From the NCBI RefSeq assembly GCF_010501055.1, contig NZ_QVMO01000045.1, positions 6,345 to 40,153 of the forward strand: DNA of 33,809 nt, given 5' to 3'. This document shows, piece after piece, positions 26,201 to 33,742 of this stretch. The notes under the pieces were generated by a model. That model did no database searches, was not told where the DNA came from, and saw only the letters and a program-made list of their open reading frames with translations. Each line of letters starts with the position of its first letter. Positions within the stretch are counted from its first letter, which is position 1. This DNA comes from Dysgonomonas sp. 521. GTDB taxonomy: Bacteria; Bacteroidota; Bacteroidia; Bacteroidales; Dysgonomonadaceae. The translations under genes and the position numbers were made by a program.

Positions 26201-27645
26201 TGGTAAACCAGATTCTTGATTTCAGGAAGATACAGAAACAAAAACTGAATATACAGGAAACGGCAATAGGAGAATATGTATCCGACATTTGCAACAACTT
26301 CTCAAAAACAGCAGAGTATCAGAATATAAACCTGAAATTTGACGATAATACCAACGGTGAAAAAATATGGATAGACAGGGACAGCGTAGAGAAACTAGTC
26401 TTTAACCTCTTGTCCAACGCTTTCAAATACACCTTTGTAGAAAAGACCATCGAAGTAAATGTAAAGAAAAACATAAAAGACCGCACAGTATCTATCGAAG
26501 TAAAAGATGAAGGCAGCGGCATGAATAAAGAAGTACTGAATAAACTGTTTACCCGTTTTGCATCCTTCAACAGGGACAAAAGCAAACCCAGCACAGGCAT
26601 CGGCCTGTCCATCGTAAAAGAAGTGGCGGACAAGCACCATGCTAAAATCAGCGTAGACAGCGAGATCAACGAAGGCTCCACATTTATTGTATCTTTCCCG
26701 ATTGGCATAGAACAATTCAAAAATGACGAGAATGTTACATTTGTATATTCCGACACGGCAAAAGAAGAGACCGGCACCATAAAACCCGATATGGCTGAAG
26801 ATAGTGCTCCCGGAAATACAGAAAAGCAGGCCAAAGAGGAAAAGCAAGACCAAAGTACTATCCTCATCGTAGAAGACGATCCCGATTTAAGGAGGTTCAT
26901 CGTTACCATACTGGAACCTCATTACAATGTATTGGACGCCGAAAACGGGAAGCTGGGCTATGAGATTGCAGCTAAATCGATACCGGACTTTATACTGAGC
27001 GATATAATGATGCCGGAAATGGACGGGGTAGAGCTTCTACAAAAAATACGTTCGAATAACGACACCAGCCATATCCCTTTTATCCTGCTTACAGCTAAAA
27101 CGGATATGGAAAGCAAACTGGACAGTCTGGAATACGGGGCTGACGATTATATCACAAAACCGTTCAGCGTAAAGTACCTCAAAGCCAGAATAGACAATAT
27201 CATACGCCAACGCAAAAGGCTGTACGTTACTTACACCGATGCCCCCCGGCAAATACTGGCTGAGCCCCCGGCCGAAAGAGAAGCCTCGGCTGCATCGGAA
27301 TTGAAAATAACGCCTCAGGATGAACAGTTTATAAAGAAAATAAAAGAAGAGGTTGAGAAAAATATAGATAACAGCGATTTTATTGTCGACGATCTGGCCG
27401 CTGCCATGGCTATGAGCCGGACAGTATTCTTCAAGAAACTGAAAAGCCTTACAGGTCTCGCACCTATCGAGTTTATACGCGATATTAAAATAAGGTATGC
27501 GGCAAAACTCATAGAAACCCAGAAATATACAATAAAAGAGGTATCCTTCATGATAGGCATATCGGATACAAAGTACTTCACGCAATGTTTCAAAAGCACC
27601 TATGGCATGACTCCGAGCGAGTATAAGAATAGCTTTAAGCAGTAA
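23215..27645 (+). CDS. Hybrid two-component system sensor/regulator (HTCS)
   Basis: A single 1476-residue protein joins sensor and regulator. After a signal peptide (ending near TFCQ) come two-component-regulator propeller repeats (about 25-790) with recurring motifs such as GFMWFSTWNGLCRFD and KRIWVGTYGGGLNLL. A Y_Y_Y domain follows (about 841-902), then one membrane helix (about 905-930). The kinase has His953 in SHEIRTPLT, an N box LLSNAFKYT, and glycine boxes DEGSGM and STGIGLSIVKE. The receiver domain has phosphoacceptor Asp1263 in SDIMMPEMDG and Lys in ITKPF. An AraC-type helix-turn-helix fills about 1375-1476. All catalytic motifs are intact. It is divergent from the PUL and probably activates it on binding a pectin oligosaccharide in the periplasm. 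Confidence 0.97.
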   Translation: MKLRLSILIFNLFLLISPTFCQQKCFFEHYGPEDGLPQHTIMSIVQDKKGFMWFSTWNGLCRFDGYNFYTYRIQQGDKYHMRSNRIDFICEDKYGYIWTLPYDNEPHRFDPHTEEFMGIRSQKGHDKLTFIATQIVTMPSGKVWLLSDNMGCVCVTDSTFNIEIYTKENNRINGNAVHAVYEDKELNSWILTNNGLYSVTAEGKINSYFTEKNHVETDSAQNFYSVMELSDKIWFGSGNGRIWIYDKKSGNSELLQSDSESEIRHIENINGNQILITTQNDGFYICDLTSRKMNKYNTSNLPEMRINRILSSYVDKSKNIWFEMDYAGVAKFNPETKAFRHFELKTESSVSNVFPSNFFIFEDKDNRLWVHLRGGGFASYNAGRDALIPFFNEPSSPDWRFSNMMHAAFSDKQGNLWMCTRSHGLEKVIFSNDVYKSITVDPNIHSTINNDIRSIFEDSRQNLWVSTKGGKVFVYDKSLTQKGYLCGNGRVEFGKPLEGITYCIIEDSDKNIWLGTKGEGVYKLTPDGNGYHIKNYRYSPNNLYSLSNNSVYAIFEDNKKRIWVGTYGGGLNLLDEKEDRFVNYRNNLKNYPAQYGSQIRTILSDKYGNICIGTTLGLIMFSPDFVNINSIDYKFYTRVPGDNNSLGENDVYDICTTRKGETYIATFGGGVNKIEDVDEKGFPAKFTSFTTKDGLPLDVILTITEDNKGKLWIASEGNITKFDPESKSFETYSEINRLIDGQNFSEGARWTTRSGIVYFGYSKGVLSIDPDNINRPDKDTFKPYLALTKFQIANKDVPIGDNSPLKQNIDDLSYIKLNHKQNFISIEFVALDYIEPKRITYAYKLEGSDADWIITKKQRIANYTNLSPGTYTFRVKSTNSDGIWMDNEHALTIEITPSFWQTGWAYFLYFILVVAVLYIILRVLFIFYRLKDKVKLEHEQTEMKTRFFTDISHEIRTPLTMIVSPVENIIENDQTPNDIKSQLQLVLKNASRMQRMVNQILDFRKIQKQKLNIQETAIGEYVSDICNNFSKTAEYQNINLKFDDNTNGEKIWIDRDSVEKLVFNLLSNAFKYTFVEKTIEVNVKKNIKDRTVSIEVKDEGSGMNKEVLNKLFTRFASFNRDKSKPSTGIGLSIVKEVADKHHAKISVDSEINEGSTFIVSFPIGIEQFKNDENVTFVYSDTAKEETGTIKPDMAEDSAPGNTEKQAKEEKQDQSTILIVEDDPDLRRFIVTILEPHYNVLDAENGKLGYEIAAKSIPDFILSDIMMPEMDGVELLQKIRSNNDTSHIPFILLTAKTDMESKLDSLEYGADDYITKPFSVKYLKARIDNIIRQRKRLYVTYTDAPRQILAEPPAEREASAASELKITPQDEQFIKKIKEEVEKNIDNSDFIVDDLAAAMAMSRTVFFKKLKSLTGLAPIEFIRDIKIRYAAKLIETQKYTIKEVSFMIGISDTKYFTQCFKSTYGMTPSEYKNSFKQ

Positions 27646-27649
27646 CTCC

Positions 27650-27680
27650 TCTCCCAAACCCTCTCTAAAAGAGAGGGGGC
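27650..27680. repeat. CCCTCTCT/AGAGAGGG hairpin after the HTCS gene
   Basis: A perfect 8-bp stem (27659-27666 with 27670-27677, loop AAA) starts 14 bases after the HTCS stop codon. There is no T run, so a simple terminator is doubtful. The C/T-rich style resembles the repeats at 2270-2400 and 27971-28091. Confidence 0.5.
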
Positions 27681-27714
27681 ACGCAAAGCGGTTCTTAAGT
27701 TATGAAAATAATTT

Positions 27715-27950
27715 AGAGTCTGTTTAAATTTTATAGCAAATCTTTTTTATAGCTATTTTTAGATTGATTTTATCATTTTTGCCAGCCGAACCAACGGTCA
27801 GCGGAGCTAATTAGCGGGCTAAACCAAGAGTAAAAAGGGAATTGAAAATCGGCGGAGCCAAAAAGACGCTAAAAAGAGCATAAAAAAATTGCTAAGAACT
27901 ATTGACCTGAACCTGTAATAAAAATTTTCGCTAAAATTTAAACAGGCTCT
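27715..27950. mobile_element. MITE-like element with terminal inverted repeats
   Basis: About 236 bases bounded by near-identical inverted ends: AGAGTCTGTTTAAATTTTA at 27715-27733 and its complement with one change at 27932-27950. The interior is also partly self-complementary (TTTTTGCCAGCCGA near 27775-27788 against the TCGGCGGAGCCAAAAA side near 27849-27864), so the whole could fold into one long hairpin. It has no open frame. A copy of one end lies at 22281-22295. No target-site duplication is obvious. Confidence 0.6.
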
Positions 27951-27970
27951 TATTGCAACATTTCGCCTTT

Positions 27971-28013
27971 CAACCCCTCGCCCTTTGGGCACTCCCCTTC
28001 TGCGAGGGGAGAG
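27971..28013. repeat. 43-base dispersed repeat
   Basis: An inverted copy of 2363-2405 with one mismatch in 43 bases. It includes CTCCCCTTCTGCGAGGGGAG, which can form a hairpin. It lies in the 679-base gene-free stretch between the HTCS and the DUF4861 gene. Confidence 0.85.
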
Positions 28014-28069
28014 TTCTGGTTTTTCATCTTTGGCTTAAATATTAAACAAATGATGAGAGATTAGCGACT

Positions 28070-28091
28070 GTCCCCTTTTGATAAAGGGGAC
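28070..28091. repeat. GTCCCCTTT hairpin
   Basis: A perfect 9-bp inverted repeat, GTCCCCTTT at 28070-28078 and AAAGGGGAC at 28083-28091, with loop TGAT. It is followed by GAGCGAAGCGGAGGAG, a style common in intergenic repeats of this phylum. It has no T run on either strand. Confidence 0.6.
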
Positions 28092-28265
28092 GAGCGAAGC
28101 GGAGGAGTTAGCTTGTAAACTTATTAGAAGTAAGTACAGATAATCTTATTCTTAAATAAGAACCCCGTGGTTCATATCTGCTTTATTGGAAAACTCGTCA
28201 CTAAAAAAATGCGGGGTGAAACTGTTTAAGTCAAATACACCCCCATATTTAATAAAAGCATCATT

Positions 28266-28273
28266 TATATTTG
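28266..28273 (+). promoter_or_regulatory. Candidate -7 element for DUF4861-uxaB
   Basis: TATATTTG is a full match to TAnnTTTG and would start transcription near 28279, about 45 bases before the DUF4861 start codon. No TTTG lies at the 19-base position upstream, which would fit a promoter that needs an activator. No copy of the TGTGTGCGCACACA operator is present here. Confidence 0.5.
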
Positions 28274-28324
28274 TTTGCAGGTGCCGGACACTCAGCTCCG
28301 GATTGGATAATAACCTGAAAAACA

Positions 28325-29548
28325 ATGAAAAATATCGCTTTACTTCATCGGGCTTTGCTCTTTTTCTGTTCAATACTATTGATACAGGTAAACTTGCCAG
28401 CCCAGACAATATCCGTTAAGAATAATTCTGACAGGCAAATACAGGACTATACATTGGAAATTCCGGTAAATAACCTAAATTTGTCTTTTGGCAGCCATTC
28501 TGCCATTATAAACAATAAGCAAGTACCGATTGAGATTGTAACGGATATAAAAGGAGTGCAAAAAGCGATAATCCCCATTGACAAAATAGAAGCGGACATA
28601 AATTTGTCCTTCACAATAGACAAAGGAGACGCAGCAAATTACCCGAAGCGTACATACGCCGAACTATCGCATAAAATAAACAGGCCGCTTTATAACAGTA
28701 AGCAGGATAGCCTGTTTTCGTGGGCAAAACCAAATTACCTGGTGTTGCCGGGCGACTTTCGCGACCATTCATACTATATTAAATACGAAGGGCCGGGCTG
28801 GGAAAATGATAAGGTAGCTTTCCGCTTCTATCTGGACAACCGTAACGCGATTGATGTATTCGGCAAAAAGACCTCCGATATCATATTACCCGCTGTAGGC
28901 ATAGACGATTATGAAAAATACCATCACATGTCCGACTGGGGCATGGACAACCTCAAGGTAGGCAAGGCATTGGGCATAGGCTCTATCGCGATATGGGATG
29001 GCGAAAAAGCCGTACGGGTGGAGAAAAAAGACAGCATGGTTTGCTACATTCCGGCAGACGGCAAAATCCGTTCGCAGGTAAAGACCATTTATTACGGATG
29101 GGACGCAAATGGCACCAAGTGCAACCTTACCTCATTGATTTCTATCGATGCAGGCAGCCGTGCCTCACACATGGAACTTTTGACGGATAAGAATATAGAA
29201 AACATCGCCACAGGCATTATTAAAAATAAAAAAGCCGAACTGATAGTGAGCTACGACAAAAACAGCAAATGGTCATATATCGCTACTTTCGGACAACAAA
29301 GCCTGAATAACGATATGCAGGGACTTGTGGTGTTTGCGCCCACACCCCAGATAAAGGAGATAACCGAAGACGGTCTTAACCATATAATGATATTCAATTC
29401 CTCTGACGGTTACATCGAATATTACTTTATGCCCACATGGGAACTGGACAAAGAACCGGTAAAAACCAAAGACGATTTGATACGTTGTATTAATGAAGTC
29501 TTAGATAAATTGAATAATCCTTTAGTAATCAGCAAATCTGATAATTAG
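28325..29548 (+). CDS. DUF4861-family secreted protein
   Basis: A 407-residue protein with a signal peptide ending near LPAQ (about residue 26), without a clear lipobox. It shares the family blocks with the gene at 177-1331: GWENDKVAFRFYLD, VGIDDYEKYHH, the segment SDWGMDNLKVGKALGIG, SIDAGSRAS and ATGIIK. The charged GEGLDDYKVG motif of the first copy appears here as WGMDNLKVG, so the two may not share exactly the same activity. It precedes uxaB by 64 bases on the same strand and is probably cotranscribed with it. The role is unknown; a periplasmic step on uronic-acid sugars is my inference from linkage. Confidence 0.85.
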   Translation: MKNIALLHRALLFFCSILLIQVNLPAQTISVKNNSDRQIQDYTLEIPVNNLNLSFGSHSAIINNKQVPIEIVTDIKGVQKAIIPIDKIEADINLSFTIDKGDAANYPKRTYAELSHKINRPLYNSKQDSLFSWAKPNYLVLPGDFRDHSYYIKYEGPGWENDKVAFRFYLDNRNAIDVFGKKTSDIILPAVGIDDYEKYHHMSDWGMDNLKVGKALGIGSIAIWDGEKAVRVEKKDSMVCYIPADGKIRSQVKTIYYGWDANGTKCNLTSLISIDAGSRASHMELLTDKNIENIATGIIKNKKAELIVSYDKNSKWSYIATFGQQSLNNDMQGLVVFAPTPQIKEITEDGLNHIMIFNSSDGYIEYYFMPTWELDKEPVKTKDDLIRCINEVLDKLNNPLVISKSDN

Positions 29549-29612
29549 GGATTAGCCAATGGCGCGAAGCAATTAATTCAGAATCTTATAATTTATAATT
29601 AAACACATACCC

Positions 29613-31049
29613 ATGAAACAACTGAATAAAACAACCGTAGAAAAAAAAGATTTACCAGTAAGGATACTTCAATTCGGAGAAGGAAATTTCCTTCGCGCGT
29701 TTGTAGACTGGATGATAGATAAAGCCAATAATGCAGGGGTAATGAACCACGGCATTATTGCCGTACAACCGATAGCTCAGGGGCAGGAAATAGCGAAGAT
29801 ATTCAAGGCGCAGGACTGCATGTACCATGTATATCTGGAAGGGATAAAAGATAAAAAACCTGTAAAAGAGGTAGCTCTGGTAAAGAGCATTATGGATATA
29901 ATGAACCCCTACTGCGAATATGCCGAATATGAAAAGCTTTTCCTGAGCGAAGAACTGGAAATGATTATTTCGAATACCACAGAAGCCGGAATACGCTACG
30001 AGGAAGGCGACGACCTGAACGCCAATCCGCCGAAGTCTTTCCCTGCTAAAATGACTGCGCTGTTGCACAAACGCTATAAAAAATACAACGGAGATATACA
30101 TAAAGGCCTTCTTATTATCTGTTGCGAGTTGATTGAGGATAATGGCTCTACACTTCGGGAATATGTACTAAAACACGCAAAATTCAATCAACTCGAAGAA
30201 GGCTTTATAAACTGGGTAAAGACGGCCTGCCATTTCTACGACACACTGGTAGACCGTATTGTTCCGGGATTCCCTCGTGAAAATATCAACGAAATAAAGG
30301 AAGAAATAGGGTTTGACGACAATCTGGTTGTAAAAGGCGAATATTTCCATGTATGGGCAATCGGCGGCGACAGTATTATCAAAGAAAAATTCCCGCTGGA
30401 CAAAGCCGGACTGAACGTCCTGTTTATGGATGATATCAAAGCCTTCCGTGCCAAAAAAGTCCGCATACTCAACGGCTCGCATACGGCAATGGTTCCTGTG
30501 GCGCTACAGCTGGGCTGCGAAACGGTGATGGACGCCTTCAATACGCCGGAAGTAGAATCTTATATCAACAAGATGGTTGCTGATGAGGTACTGCCATGTA
30601 TAGACGAAGACCCGAATGAACTGAAAGAATTTGCGGCTAAAATACTGGAACGTTTCTACAACCCGTATCTGAAACATTACCTGAAAGATATTTCGCTAAA
30701 CTCCATTTCGAAGTGGGAAACGCGCGATTATCCTACAGTATATGATAATTACAAAAAACGGGGTAAAAACGCGTATCTGACCACGTTCTCTTTTGCAGCT
30801 ATGCTGGTGCTTTATTCAGGACAGTCGGCAGCGAAGAATTTTACGCCGAACGACACAGCGGAATTTATCGACTTCATCCAGAAATCGTATGACCGCAGTA
30901 ACATCAAAGCGTGGGTTACGGGCATAGTAAACAATAAAGAAATGTGGAAAGAGAATTTTGCCGAAGTACCCCATTTTATAGATGAAGTATCTGCAGATGT
31001 GGAACTGATCCTTGAAAAAGGAATGTTGAACGCGCTCAAAGAAATATAA
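29613..31049 (+). CDS. uxaB: Tagaturonate reductase (altronate oxidoreductase, UxaB)
   Basis: UxaB reduces D-tagaturonate to D-altronate with NADH, the second cytoplasmic step of galacturonate breakdown. The 478-residue protein belongs to the mannitol dehydrogenase family. It has a Rossmann nucleotide-binding start, VRILQFGEGNFLRAF (about 16-30), and the family block KKVRILNGSHTAM (about 281-293) in the catalytic domain, of the K-x4-N-x2-H type. It follows the DUF4861 gene by 64 bases and precedes uxaA by 175. Length and motifs agree with UxaB rather than the fructuronate reductase UxuB, and the linked uxaA supports this. Confidence 0.95.
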   Translation: MKQLNKTTVEKKDLPVRILQFGEGNFLRAFVDWMIDKANNAGVMNHGIIAVQPIAQGQEIAKIFKAQDCMYHVYLEGIKDKKPVKEVALVKSIMDIMNPYCEYAEYEKLFLSEELEMIISNTTEAGIRYEEGDDLNANPPKSFPAKMTALLHKRYKKYNGDIHKGLLIICCELIEDNGSTLREYVLKHAKFNQLEEGFINWVKTACHFYDTLVDRIVPGFPRENINEIKEEIGFDDNLVVKGEYFHVWAIGGDSIIKEKFPLDKAGLNVLFMDDIKAFRAKKVRILNGSHTAMVPVALQLGCETVMDAFNTPEVESYINKMVADEVLPCIDEDPNELKEFAAKILERFYNPYLKHYLKDISLNSISKWETRDYPTVYDNYKKRGKNAYLTTFSFAAMLVLYSGQSAAKNFTPNDTAEFIDFIQKSYDRSNIKAWVTGIVNNKEMWKENFAEVPHFIDEVSADVELILEKGMLNALKEI

Positions 31050-31096
31050 TCGTATAAGGATAAATTTATCTATATATAGAGAATAAGAAAGTGAAA

Positions 31097-31157
31097 ATGA
31101 AAAAAAGTAACAGCTAAAACACATAAAAAAACTGTCACTTTTGTCACCTTTTAGTTT
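31097..31157 (+). promoter_or_regulatory. Imperfect hairpin between uxaB and uxaA
   Basis: AAAAGTAACAG pairs with CTGTCACTTTT across an A-rich loop (about 31104-31143), followed by the partial repeat TGTCACCTTTT. It may reduce read-through from uxaB into uxaA or mark a processing site. No TAnnTTTG box is visible in the 175-base gap, so read-through is still the simplest model for uxaA expression. Confidence 0.35.
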
Positions 31158-31224
31158 TTCTTATCAGATTGCTTCTTATATAGATCGAATTGATGATTAT
31201 TGATATTAAAAGAGGAGAATACAA

Positions 31225-32712
31225 ATGAATAAATACTTGAAAATAGCGCCAACCGACAATGTCTGTGTAGCAATATCAGACCTGAATGAAGGGGAGGTGC
31301 TGAATATAGACGGGGCATCTGTCACTATTAAGGCTTCCATCCCCACAGGGCATAAATTTGCCATAAAGGAAATAAAAGAAGGGCAGGATGTGATAAAATA
31401 CGGCTACCCGATAGGGCATGCCACGATGGATATACATACAGGGGAGCATGTGCATACGCACAATGTGAAGACGAACCTGCATGACGACCTGCAATACAGC
31501 TATATCCCCGTTCACCCGAAGCTGGATATCGCCAAAAGCGACCTGAAAATAAACGGTTACCTGCGCTACAACGGCGAAATGGGGATACGCAACGAACTAT
31601 GGGTCGTACCCACTGTAGGTTGTGTAAACGGACAGGCTCAGGCAATCATCAACCGCATAAAAGCGGAACTGGATGTATCGCATATCGATGATATACGGGT
31701 ATATACCCACAATTACGGCTGTTCGCAGTTGGGAGACGACCATGTGAACACCCAGAAAGCGCTGGCGGCGCTGGCCAAGCACCCGAACGCTGGCGGCGTA
31801 TTGGTACTCAGCCTCGGCTGCGAAAACAACCAGCAGTCCGACTTTAAGAAAGTAATGGGCGAATGGGACGAAAAGCGTGTAAAATTCCTTATCTCTCAGG
31901 AGGTAGAAGACGAGATAGAAACAGGCTTCGAGATAATGAAAGAGCTTGTAGAGAATATGAGGAACGATAAACGTGAACCACTCCCGTTGTCCAAACTCAA
32001 AGTGGGGCTTAAGTGCGGCGGCAGTGACGGGTTCTCCGGTATTACCGCCAATCCCCTTGTAGGACAGTTCTCCGACTGGCTGATAGCTCAGGGTGGAACC
32101 AGCATCCTGACGGAAGTGCCGGAAATGTTTGGTGCGGAAACCATCCTGATGAACCGTGCCGAAACGGAGAAGGTGTTTAACGATACAGTGCTGCTTATCA
32201 ACAACTTTAAGCATTATTTCCGCAAGTTTGACCAGCCAATATACGAAAACCCTTCGCCGGGAAACAAAGCCGGGGGTATTACCACACTGGAAGACAAGTC
32301 TTTAGGCTGTACACAAAAGGGCGGAAACTCGGAGGTAGTAGATGTATTGGATTATGCGCAGCCTGTTGCCAGGCATGGATTAAATCTGCTGAACGCTCCG
32401 GGTAATGACCTTGTGGCTGCTTCGGCCCTTGCCATGTCGGGTTGCCAGATAGTATTGTTTACTACCGGCAGGGGAACGCCATTCGGCTCGTTTGTTCCCA
32501 CAATGAAGATTTCCACTAATTCCAAATTGTATAATTTCAAGAAGAACTGGATCGATTTCAACGCGGGCGCTTTGCTCGAAGGTAATAGTATGGAAGCGGT
32601 ACTGGGCGATTTCATAAACTTCACGGTAGATATTTGCAATGGCAAGCATCTGAAGCATGAGGAAACAGGATTTAAGGAAATCGCGATATTTAAAACAGGT
32701 GTGACTTTATAG
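31225..32712 (+). CDS. uxaA: Altronate dehydratase (UxaA)
   Basis: UxaA dehydrates D-altronate to 2-keto-3-deoxy-D-gluconate, the third step of the pathway. The 495-residue protein has an N-terminal SAF-type domain (about 1-95, with IGHATMDIHTGEHVHTHNVKTNL). The large UxaA-type catalytic region follows, with THNYGCSQLGDDH, LSLGCENNQ, LKCGGSDGFSGITANP (about residue 262 on), LEDKSLGCTQKGG and FTTGRGTPFGS. The conserved cysteines could serve an iron site, as in this family. It has a good Shine-Dalgarno, AGAGGAG (31211-31217), eight bases before ATG, which is unusual for this locus. A strong terminator follows, so it ends the plus-strand operon. Confidence 0.97.
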   Translation: MNKYLKIAPTDNVCVAISDLNEGEVLNIDGASVTIKASIPTGHKFAIKEIKEGQDVIKYGYPIGHATMDIHTGEHVHTHNVKTNLHDDLQYSYIPVHPKLDIAKSDLKINGYLRYNGEMGIRNELWVVPTVGCVNGQAQAIINRIKAELDVSHIDDIRVYTHNYGCSQLGDDHVNTQKALAALAKHPNAGGVLVLSLGCENNQQSDFKKVMGEWDEKRVKFLISQEVEDEIETGFEIMKELVENMRNDKREPLPLSKLKVGLKCGGSDGFSGITANPLVGQFSDWLIAQGGTSILTEVPEMFGAETILMNRAETEKVFNDTVLLINNFKHYFRKFDQPIYENPSPGNKAGGITTLEDKSLGCTQKGGNSEVVDVLDYAQPVARHGLNLLNAPGNDLVAASALAMSGCQIVLFTTGRGTPFGSFVPTMKISTNSKLYNFKKNWIDFNAGALLEGNSMEAVLGDFINFTVDICNGKHLKHEETGFKEIAIFKTGVTL

Positions 32713-32739
32713 GTTTATACTGACTATATATTTAGGCTG

Positions 32740-32778
32740 CCGCCCACAGCTATTCATGAGGTTGTGGGCGGTTTTTTT
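32740..32778 (+). terminator. Strong intrinsic terminator after uxaA
   Basis: A perfect GC-rich 9-bp stem (CCGCCCACA, 32740-32748, with TGTGGGCGG, 32763-32771) is followed directly by seven T residues. It lies 28 bases after the uxaA stop codon and closes the DUF4861-uxaB-uxaA unit. Confidence 0.93.
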
Positions 32779-33244
32779 GTTGTTTAGTATGTTGCTATAC
32801 TTGGCTGTAGAGGCAGGGGGTTGCCTTCTCTAAATGGATATTATCTATAATTTGTTTAAGTAGGTATGTAAAACCCATTTATTATAGATAGAAAAAGTAT
32901 GCGAAAAGTGTCACTTCTCTCTTTGTCTTTTTCTGAAAAAACGAATCTGCTCTGCCCCCTATTTAACCCCAAAAGAAAAACGACCGAAAATCATTACTGA
33001 TAATCAGTCGCTTAGCTAAATACTTTGTTGTCTCATTAGGATTCGCCAAATATACAGGAATCCGTTTATGAGTCAATGTTTCAATATCTTTTTAAGAAGC
33101 TAGTCCCACGATTTTACCCATTGGTATATTGCAGTATTTTGCTATAGAATACATAAGATTGATAATATTCCAAAGATACGAAAAAAATATCTTTTGCTAG
33201 TATTACTGCTTCATTTTTCATTTCAACATTGATACATTCTCTTT
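32779..33244. other. Gene-free AT-rich stretch, possible degraded minus-strand ORF
   Basis: No intact gene of useful size is visible. Read on the minus strand, one frame gives a piece ending in IPMGKIVGLAS, a stop, then about 43 codons beginning KDIETLTHKRIPVY and including LANPNETTKYLAKRL before the next stop (roughly 33155 to 32970). I do not recognise it. A small palindrome, ACTGATAATCAGT, lies at about 32996-33008. Confidence 0.3.
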
Positions 33245-33742
33245 TTATTCAGCCTCTGAATTCATTCCCTCTGTCCAGATTTTACGCAACGGCATAAAGA
33301 AACGTTCTAATAGGGATATATCGTCTGTAACAATATCCGCCTGAGCCTGCATTTCAGGTAAATAAGGAAGCTCCTTGTTGTAAGTAGTTCTTAATCCATC
33401 AGGCAATTCAATTTCCACTGTGTAATAATTAGTTCCTTCGGTGCCTCTAGTCGGAACCATTGATATATTTCTTACTCTTCCTTTAATAATACCATATTCA
33501 TTATCTGGAAAATTCGTAAATCTGATATTTACTTTTTGCCCTGTCTTTACTTTTCCCGATCTAGCCAAAGGCATTTGGGCTTTTCCAATAATCTCATTAT
33601 TGTCATGAGGAATAACAGTAAATACTATTTCTCCTGCTGTTATATTTTGATTCTTTACCCAATAATTAGTAAAAGTAACCTGACCATCTATTGGTGTTAT
33701 AAGTGCATAATCTAACGTGAGTTCGAAATAAGGCACTACCAT
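33245..33742 (-). CDS. HlyD-family membrane fusion protein, C-terminal part (probably truncated)
   Basis: The 165-residue frame matches the C-terminal part of HlyD-type adaptor proteins of Bacteroidetes. It has the lipoyl/barrel start YALITPIDGQVTF, then GEIVFTVIPHDNNEIIGKAQMPLARSGKVKTGQKV and a final ITDD-like VTDDISLLERFFMPLRKI. Such proteins join inner-membrane ABC or PCAT exporters to TolC-like channels, but they normally also carry an N-terminal membrane anchor and coiled coil, about twice this length. Here an in-frame stop (TAA, reading 33757-33755) lies four sense codons before the first ATG, and no other frame continues the domain upstream. The gene is therefore probably a remnant or frameshifted; the window edge prevents a firm decision. 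It is unrelated to pectin use. Confidence 0.65.
   Translation of the reverse strand: MVVPYFELTLDYALITPIDGQVTFTNYWVKNQNITAGEIVFTVIPHDNNEIIGKAQMPLARSGKVKTGQKVNIRFTNFPDNEYGIIKGRVRNISMVPTRGTEGTNYYTVEIELPDGLRTTYNKELPYLPEMQAQADIVTDDISLLERFFMPLRKIWTEGMNSEAE

Noticed and set aside
27037..27657. 206-codon minus-strand frame opposite the HTCS C-terminus
   Set aside because: Shadow of the receiver and AraC domains, which are clearly coding on the plus strand.
28186..28419. 77-codon plus-strand frame overlapping the DUF4861 start
   Set aside because: It overlaps the signal peptide of a well-supported gene in another frame and covers the candidate promoter.
31597..32214. 205-codon minus-strand frame opposite uxaA
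   Set aside because: Shadow of altronate dehydratase; no recognisable features.
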